From Arthrobacter sp. H16F315 (GTDB taxonomy: Bacteria > Actinomycetota > Actinomycetes > Actinomycetales > Micrococcaceae): a stretch of DNA of 64,000 nt. Shown here piece after piece: positions 57,487 to 64,000 of this stretch. Below the pieces are notes generated by a model that saw nothing but the letters and a program-made list of their open reading frames with translations, searched no databases and had not been told where the DNA came from. How positions within the stretch are numbered: position 1 is the first letter of the stretch; each line of letters begins with the position of its first letter. Location of the stretch: NCBI RefSeq assembly GCF_024124825.1, contig NZ_JAMXSS010000002.1:3286001-3350000 (forward strand). The letters run 5' to 3'. A program made the translations under genes and the position numbers.

Positions 57487-60400
57487 GTGACTGAGCAACA
57501 GCAGCAACCCACAAGCACCGTGCTCCCGCAAGATGCCGCCACCCTAAACACGGTCTTCCCGGCCCAGCTTGCAGGGTCCCCCGCCACTCCGCCGGAGCGG
57601 ACGCTCGTTGACATCCTGCAGGACACGGCCGCACGCTTTCCGGACGCCTCCGCGCTCGACGACGGTCACGAGTCGCTCAGTTATGCGCAGCTTATGGCGG
57701 CAGTCCGGGCCCGGGCAAGGGAGCTGCACGCCGCGGGGCTGGGTGCCGGGGACAAGATCGGTGTCCGGATTCCCTCCGGTACCAACCTGCTGTATGTCTC
57801 AATCCTGGCCATCATGATGGTCGGGGCGGCGTATGTTCCGGTGGACGCGGACGACCCGGAAGAGCGGGCCAGGCTGGTGTTCGGCGAAGCACGGATCGCC
57901 GGGACGCTTCGCGGTGCCGGCGAGATAGTGACGGCGCGCGAGCTGCCCCGGCCGTTTCCGGCTCCCCGGCCTCCCGCGCCGGACGACGACGCCTGGGTCA
58001 TCTTCACCTCGGGGTCCACCGGAACGCCGAAAGGCGTCGGCGTGCAGCATCGTTCCGCCGCGGCATTCGTCGACGCCGAGGCGCGGATCTTTTTGCAGGA
58101 CGATCCGGTTGGCCCCCAGGACCGCGTCCTGGCCGGCCTGTCCGTGGCTTTCGACGCCTCCTGCGAGGAAATGTGGCTAGCCTGGCGGCACGGCGCCTGC
58201 CTCGTCCCGGCGCCCCGGGCGTTGGTCCGGACCGGGATGGACCTCGGCCCGTGGCTGATCAGCCATGGCATCACGGTCGTTTCCACAGTACCTACACTGG
58301 CCGCGCTCTGGCCGGTGGAGTCCATGGAGAGCGTCCGCCTGCTGATCTTCGGCGGCGAAGCGTGCCCGCCGGAACTGACCGAGCGGCTCGCCGTCGAAGG
58401 CCGCGAAGTCTGGAACACCTACGGCCCCACCGAGGCCACCGTTGTCGCCTGCGCCGCTCGATTGGGCGGGCCCGGCCCGATCCGGATCGGCTTGCCGCTG
58501 GACGGGTGGGACCTCGCCGTCGTCGACGCTGAAGCCCGGCCGGTGGGTGAAGGCGAGGTTGGCGAATTAATCATTGGCGGCGTCGGCCTGGCCCGGTACC
58601 TTGACCCGGCCAAGGACGCTGAGAAATTTGCCCCGATGCCGTCGCTGGGCTGGACGCGGGCCTACCGCTCGGGCGACCTGGTCCGGTACGAAGCGGAGGG
58701 GCTGATCTTTCAGGGCCGCGCTGACGAACAGGTCAAGCTAGGCGGGCGCCGGATCGAACTGGGTGAGATCGACTCGGCCCTGCAGGCCTTGCCGGACGTC
58801 GCCGGTGCGGCCGCGACGGTGCAGACGACGGCGGCTGGAAACCAGATCCTCGTGGGGTATCTGGCCCCGGCCAGCGGGCGGGACCTCGATCTCACCGCCG
58901 CACGTGAGCTCCTCAGCAAGAGCCTGCCGGCCCCCTTGATCCCGCTGCTGACAGTTGTCGATTCGCTGCCCACCAAGACCAGCGGCAAGGTGGACCGGCA
59001 CGCGCTTCCGTGGCCGCTGGCGGGGGCCGGCGCCGCCGACGCCGCCGCGGCCCCGCTGAACCTGCCCGATGATGCCAGCTGGATCGTGGAACAGTGGAGC
59101 TCCGTCCTGGGCAGTGCCGTGTCCGGCCTGGACGCCGACTTCTTCGCCTACGGCGGCGGGTCCCTCGCTGCCGCGCAGCTTGTCTCGGCCCTGCGCGTGC
59201 GCTATCCAACGATCACGGTGGCCGACATCTATGCCACGCCCCGGATCGGGGCTCTCATCGATACTGCACGCCTGTCGCTGCCCGAGGGCGGGGCAGGACC
59301 GGCCCCGGAACGCACGGTCCGGCGCACGGCCCGCAAGTCGCAGGTTTTCCAGACTCTGATGGGGGGTTCCGCTGCACCTCCTGGTCGGCATGCGCTGGCT
59401 GACGTATGTGATGGCGGCGAATAATCTGCTCTTCTGGCTCGCCGGCTTCACGGCGGCGCCCACGGTTTCCTGGTGGTGGGTGGGAGCCTCCTGGCTTGTT
59501 TTTGTCAGTCCGGCCGGCCGGATGTTGATCTCCGTCGCCGCAGCCCGCCTGCTGCTGCGCAAGATAGTGCCGGGAATCTACCCCCGCTCCGGCCGGGTGC
59601 ACCTGCGCCTGTGGCTGGCCGAGCAGATCCAGGACCTCGCCGGCGCCGTCAGCCTCGCCAGTGCCCCGTGGGTGCCCTATTACGCACGCGCCCTCGGGGC
59701 GAAAATCGGCAACAATGTCCAGTTGCACTCGCTGCCTCCCGTCACGGGAATGCTCTCGCTGGGCACCGGCTGCAACGTCGAACCTGAGGTCGATCTGTCC
59801 GGCTGGTGGATCGACGGTGACGTGGTCCATATCGGCGCCATCCATATCGGGCCCGGCGCAACTGTCGGTGCACGCAGTACCCTTATGCCCGGTGCCTCGA
59901 TCGGTGCCGGAGCCCGGGTGGAGCCCGGATCGGCCGTGCTGGGCAAGGTGAAGTCCGGGCAGTTGGTCGCCGGCTCACCCGCGGAGCGCCGGGGCAAAGC
60001 CAAACCCTCCTGGCCGGAGGCTCCCCCGAGCACCCCTTGATCGGCAGGCTCTGGTTTGTCGGCTTCGCCACAGCGTCCGCCGTGCTGGCCCTGATCCCCG
60101 TGATCTCCGCTGCTGCCGCGGCCTTAGTGGTTTATGCCTTCATTCGAGGCAGCGCTTCGCTGACGGCAGCGATACCGCAGCTGCTGCTGGCCATTGCGCC
60201 GGCGGCCCTCGTCTGGTTCCTGTCCAACCTGCTGCTGATCCTGCTGACCACCCGGCTCCTCAGCGTGGGCCTGGCCGAAGGATATTACCGGGTGCGCAGC
60301 AGAATCGGCTGGCAGGTCTGGGCTACCGAGCGGGTCCTGGACCTGGCCCGGGACGTGCTCTTCCCGATCTATGCGAGCCTCTTCACTCCGGTCTGGCTGC

Positions 60401-61458
60401 GCCTGCTTGGCGCGAAGATCGGCAAGAACGTGGAGGCTTCGACGGTGCTGTTGATCCCGAAGATGACCACGGTGGGCGAGGGAGCCTTCCTGGCCGACGA
60501 CACGATGGTGGCCTCGTACGAACTCGACGGCGGCTGGTTGCGGATCGCCCCCGCGAAGATCGGCAAACGCTCCTTCCTGGGCAATTCCGGTATGACGGCG
60601 GCCGGCCGCAATGTGCCCAAGAACTCCCTGGTTGCCGTGCTGTCAGCGACCCCCGCCAAAGCCAAGGCCGGCACCTCATGGCTGGGCAGTCCGCCGGTGC
60701 GGCTGCGGCGCACCGCCATCGCCTCCGATGACACCCGGACGTACCAGCCGCCGCTCAGGCTCAAGGTCGCCCGGTCGCTCTGGGAACTGTGCCGTTTTGT
60801 TCCCGTCGTGGTGACCGTCGCAATCGCGGCCGGCGTTTTCCTTGCCTTCGACTGGCTTGCCTCCGCCACGAATTACGGCATCGCGGCGCTCCTGGGCGGC
60901 GTTGTGATTCTCATCGCCGGAGCGGTGGCGGCGGGCAGTGCTGTGGTGGCGAAATGGTTGCTGGTAGGGCGCATCAAACCCGGTGAGCACCCGTTGTGGA
61001 GTTCCTTCATCTGGCGCAACGAGGTGGTGGACACGTTCATTGAAATGGTCAGCGCCCCTTGGTTCGCCCGGGCGGCCACCGGGACCCCGGCCCTGGTCTG
61101 GTGGCTCCGGGCCCTCGGCGCAAGGATCGGCGCGGGTACCTGGTGCGAAAGCTACTGGCTGCCCGAGGCGGACCTGGTGACCCTGGGCCGGAACACCACG
61201 GTTAACCGTGGTTGTGTGGTCCAGACCCATCTGTTCCATGACCGCGTGATGAGCATTGACACTGTTACGCTCGATGACGGGGCAACGATGGGCCCGCACG
61301 GAGTCATCCTCCCGCAGGCCCGGATCGGCAAAGGCGGCACCGTAGGCCCGGCATCCCTTGTGATGCGGGGTGAAACTGTGCCTGCCGCGACGTACTGGAT
61401 GGGCAACCCGGTGAGCCCGTGGGGCGGGCCGGCAGTGGCTGCCCCCAAGCCGAAGTAG
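57487..61458 (+). CDS. Pls/PosA-family membrane-bound non-ribosomal peptide synthetase (two frame breaks)
   Basis: The reconstructed protein has 1,323 residues, close to epsilon-poly-L-lysine synthetase (about 1,319). The adenylation domain has core motifs IFTSGSTGTPKG, NTYGPTEATVVA and RSGDLVRYEAEGLIFQGRAD. The carrier domain has phosphopantetheine Ser559 (FFAYGGGSLAAAQL). Three pairs of membrane segments then alternate with three left-handed-beta-helix-like blocks (LGAKIGNN, LGAKIGKN, LGARIGAG), as in Pls. One extra base in the G6 run 59361-59366 and one missing in the C5 run 60023-60027 split the reading. The start is GTG 57487. It should make an amide-linked homopolymer of one amino acid; lysine is only a guess. 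Confidence 0.88.
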
Positions 61459-61502
61459 CACGCTCCCGCCCGACCCGCACCTGCCAACCCGAAGGCCGTT
61501 TA

Positions 61503-62894
61503 ATGAGTTCCAGCCCCCAGAGGTCCACCGCCGCAACCGGCACCGGAGGCGGCCTGCCCGCGGATGATCCGGCGGGCTCTCCTGATCCGTACCTGCCGGG
61601 CCATGGCACCAATGCCTACCGCGTCACCCGGTATGAGCTCGAACTGGACTACAAGCTCAGCAGCAACCGCCTGAACGGGCGGGCCACCGTGCACGCGGTG
61701 ACACAACGCGCCACCTCGGCCATTGTGCTGGACCTGACCGGGCTCCGGGCCAGCAAAATCCAGCTCTCCGGTCGGAAGGTCCGCAAGTTCAGCCAGCGCG
61801 CCGACCAGCTGGTCATTGTCCCCGACGCCGCCCTGATGCCGGGCGAAGAATTCACTGTGGACGTCCGCTACGAGGGAAACCCCTCCCCCCGCCGGGGCTT
61901 ATGGGGCGACGTGGGATGGGAAGAACTGACCGACGGTGTGCTGGTGGCTGGCCAGCCGAACGGCGCACCGTCCTGGTTCCCCTGCAACGACCACCCCTTG
62001 GACAAGGCCAGCTATCGGATCTCGGTGACCACTGACGCACACTACCGGGCCGTGTGCAACGGGATCCTGGTCGCCCGCACCAGCCGGTCCAGCCGCGAGA
62101 CCTGGGTCTACGAACAGGCCGAGCCCATGGCCACGTACCTCGCCACGGTTCAGATCGGCCGCTACGAGCTCTTGGCCCTCAACCCGGTCCGCCCGGCGTT
62201 ACAGGTGCCCCAGCACGTGGCGGTTCCTGCTGAGCTTGCAGACAAGGCACGCGAAGGGCTGAGGAGGCAGCCGGAAATGATGCGTACCTTCATCGATTGC
62301 TTCGGCCCCTACCCGTTCGCCGAGTACACAGTAGTGGTGACCGGGGATGAGCTGGAGATCCCGCTCGAGGCGCAGAGCCTGTCGATTTTTGGCCCCAACC
62401 AGCTGGAACAGGACTGGGAGTCGCAGCGGCTCATCGCCCACGAGTTGTCCCACCAGTGGTTCGGCAATTCGCTGACGGCAGCGTCCTGGAAGGACATTTG
62501 GCTGCATGAGGGCTTTGCCTGCTATGCCGAATGGATCTGGTCCGAGGAAGCCGGCGTTATGACTGTGGCGCGCCGGGCCGCCGCCGCCTGGCGGAAGCTC
62601 AGCACCGGCGCGCAGGACCTGCTTGTGGGCGACCCCGGTCCGGAGTTGATGTTCGATGACCGGGTGTACAAACGCGGGGCCCTGGCGTTGCACGCCCTCC
62701 GCCTGCGCTGCGGCGACCTGGCGTTTTTTTCGCTGCTGCATGAATGGGCGGGGCAGTACCGCCACGGCTCGGTCTCGACGGCGCAGTTCATTCTCACCGC
62801 GGACCACGCGACAAGCCTCGACACGGAAGCACTGCTGCACCCGTGGCTGTACCAGGAAGCGCTGCCGGCACTTCCGGCCGGCGGCCCAAGGTGA
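61503..62894 (+). CDS. M1-family zinc aminopeptidase
   Basis: The protein has 463 residues. The zinc site HEXXH-X18-E is His313, Glu314, His317 and Glu336 (IAHELSHQWFGN, DIWLHEGFACYAEW). The usual exopeptidase GXMEN motif is replaced by ELEIPLEAQS. The N-terminal beta domain (YRVTRYELELDYKLSSNRLN) is present, but the long C-terminal helical domain of aminopeptidase N is absent. It begins 44 bases after the Pls-like gene in the same direction. In Streptomyces albulus the poly-lysine-degrading enzyme is also a zinc aminopeptidase, so a depolymerase or self-protection role is plausible here. Confidence 0.88.
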   Translation: MSSSPQRSTAATGTGGGLPADDPAGSPDPYLPGHGTNAYRVTRYELELDYKLSSNRLNGRATVHAVTQRATSAIVLDLTGLRASKIQLSGRKVRKFSQRADQLVIVPDAALMPGEEFTVDVRYEGNPSPRRGLWGDVGWEELTDGVLVAGQPNGAPSWFPCNDHPLDKASYRISVTTDAHYRAVCNGILVARTSRSSRETWVYEQAEPMATYLATVQIGRYELLALNPVRPALQVPQHVAVPAELADKAREGLRRQPEMMRTFIDCFGPYPFAEYTVVVTGDELEIPLEAQSLSIFGPNQLEQDWESQRLIAHELSHQWFGNSLTAASWKDIWLHEGFACYAEWIWSEEAGVMTVARRAAAAWRKLSTGAQDLLVGDPGPELMFDDRVYKRGALALHALRLRCGDLAFFSLLHEWAGQYRHGSVSTAQFILTADHATSLDTEALLHPWLYQEALPALPAGGPR

Positions 62895-62912
62895 TCTCCT
62901 GGCCCTGGGTTG

Positions 62913-63523
62913 CTAAGCGGTTCCCGGAACAGCCAGCGCGGCGGCGAATCCCGCAGGCAGGCCCAGTGCAACCGTGTCCAGTTCAACAAGGACAATGCCT
63001 TCCCCGGGCTCCGCGAAAGCCTCCACCGTAGCCGGATCGACCCGCAACCCGGTACCGCGTGACTTGAGTAGCGCTTCCTTGCGCGCCCAGGCAGCTGCCC
63101 GCCAGCCCGCTCCCTCGTCGGGGGAATCGTATTGAGCCGCTCCCGTTCGGCAGGGGTGAGGGCAACGACGTCGAACCCCGGGAACGTCACACCGGAGCGG
63201 TGCTCCAGGTCGATGCCGGGACGGACCCCCGGCTCCCGGGTGTGCACTGCTGCCAGCAGGGCCCAGCCGTGGCTGCGCGACAGGCTCAGGTTCAGGCCGG
63301 CGGGAAGACCGGCAATCCGGTAGCCGGGCCGGCCATGGTCAATCTCCGGGCCGGTGCCGCAATCAGGGCACACATAGGCGGCCGTTAGTTCTCCGGGGTG
63401 CACCGCCAGGATCCCGGCAGCAAAAGCGCGCAACGCGATCCGGCCGGCCACAAAGTCCCGCCGGGTTGCGTCGTCTTTGAGGCCCGCTGCACGCGCGCGT
63501 TCTACTTGATCGAGGAAGGCCAC
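62913..63523 (-). CDS. 4'-phosphopantetheinyl transferase, Sfp type (one frame break)
   Basis: The reconstructed protein has 203 residues. Magnesium and CoA motifs of the family are visible: NLSLSRSHGWALLA, VRPGIDLEHRS, and after the break WARKEALLKSRGTGL. A base is missing in the G5 run 63120-63124; the restored frame ends ALGLPAGFAAALAVPGTA. It converts apo-carrier Ser to holo form with CoA, and the only carrier protein visible in the window is the adjacent synthetase (Ser559). It is convergent with the M1 gene and lies downstream of pheT. GTG at 63523 is the best start but no strong ribosome site is seen. Confidence 0.85.
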
Positions 63524-63597
63524 ACCGTCCGGTCCAACGTCGGCAAGACGAACGGACCGGACGGCGGTCCCGGCGACGGCGAGTGTTCTTCCGTGCT

Positions 63598-64000
63598 CTA
63601 GCGTTGGACTGCCCCGAAACGCTCGTGCGCAGCTGCCACGGCACCCTCGCGCGCCGCGGACGCCTCCTCGGCTGTCAGCGTGCGGTCAGCGGCACGGAAG
63701 CGCAGGCTGAAAGCCAGCGACTTTTTGCCGTCCTCGATGCCCTTGCCCGCGTACACGTCGAAGAGAGCGACGTCTTCAAGCAGCTCGCCGGCTCCCGCGC
63801 GGAGAGCCGACTCCACTTCGTCCGCGGGGACCTCCAGCGGCACCACCAGGGCGACGTCCTGGCTCGCCACCGGGAACGTCGACAGGTGCCGGGCGACGAT
63901 CACGTCGGCGGCAGCCTCAAAGAGGGCATCGGCGTTGAATTCGAGCGCCACGGACCGTGCCGGCATGTCGTGGGCGGCCAGCAGTTTCGGGTGCAGTTCG
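63598..64000 (-). CDS. pheT: Phenylalanyl-tRNA synthetase beta subunit, C-terminal part (cut by window edge)
   Basis: The visible 133 residues form the C-terminal ferredoxin-fold anticodon-binding (FDX-ACB) domain: [40 protein letters not shown], and the final [20 protein letters not shown]. The remainder lies beyond base 64000. In actinobacteria pheT is commonly followed by argC; here about 8.7 kb of other genes stand between them. Confidence 0.95.
   Translation of the reverse strand, partial: ELHPKLLAAHDMPARSVALEFNADALFEAAADVIVARHLSTFPVASQDVALVVPLEVPADEVESALRAGAGELLEDVALFDVYAGKGIEDGKKSLAFSLRFRAADRTLTAEEASAAREGAVAAAHERFGAVQR

Overview
The window is a 64 kb piece of a high-GC actinobacterial chromosome, most likely Micrococcaceae (Arthrobacter, Pseudarthrobacter or a close relative). 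This rests on gene order, GTG starts and ATGA/GTGA overlaps, a mycothiol-dependent enzyme family, an rRNA operon without spacer tRNAs, and leaderless or poorly led transcription. Genus assignment is inference. The 16S gene (35394..36917, minus) would settle it.

Layout. (1) 1-5.3 kb and 20.8-31 kb, all minus strand, form the conserved actinobacterial block cmk, tyrA, rluB, scpB, scpA, parA // xerD, ADP-ribose Nudix, pyrG, recN, nadK, tlyA, small protein, HAD phosphatase, TPR protein. (2) Between parA and xerD lies about 15 kb of accessory genes. These are a dicarboxylate transporter with a divergent CitA/CitB-type two-component system, a methylcitrate-cycle cluster (prpE divergent from gntR-prpD-prpB-prpC), and a locus with two ECF-type sigma genes and three paralogous membrane-anchored proteins of unknown function. 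(3) 31.4-37.4 kb is a complete rRNA operon (16S-23S-5S, minus) with promoter, antitermination-like boxes and a 23S processing stem. (4) 37.4-46 kb holds tyrS, helD, apt, a DNA alkylation-repair group (mpg, an Ada-AlkA fusion, ogt), a mycothiol-dependent isomerase-family gene and a PdxH-type oxidase. (5) 46.1-54.9 kb is the arginine operon argC-J-B-D-F-R-G-H (minus), with a probable ArgR site and a leaderless-type promoter before argC. (6) 55-63 kb holds plus-strand genes between argC and pheT: a desaturase, a quinone oxidoreductase, and a large synthetase with the architecture of epsilon-poly-L-lysine synthetase (Pls/PosA family) followed by an M1 zinc aminopeptidase. A convergent Sfp-type phosphopantetheinyl transferase sits beside pheT.

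The most interesting system is the last one: a carrier-protein-dependent, membrane-embedded poly-amino-acid synthetase, a candidate depolymerase and a candidate activating transferase within 6 kb. The second is the double sigma/membrane-protein locus at 16-20.7 kb.

A caution applies throughout. Fourteen single-base frame breaks, every one at or beside a short run of one base, disrupt otherwise intact genes, including essential ones (pyrG, tyrS, nadK). They look like consensus sequencing errors. Affected genes are annotated over their full reconstructed span, with the break given.
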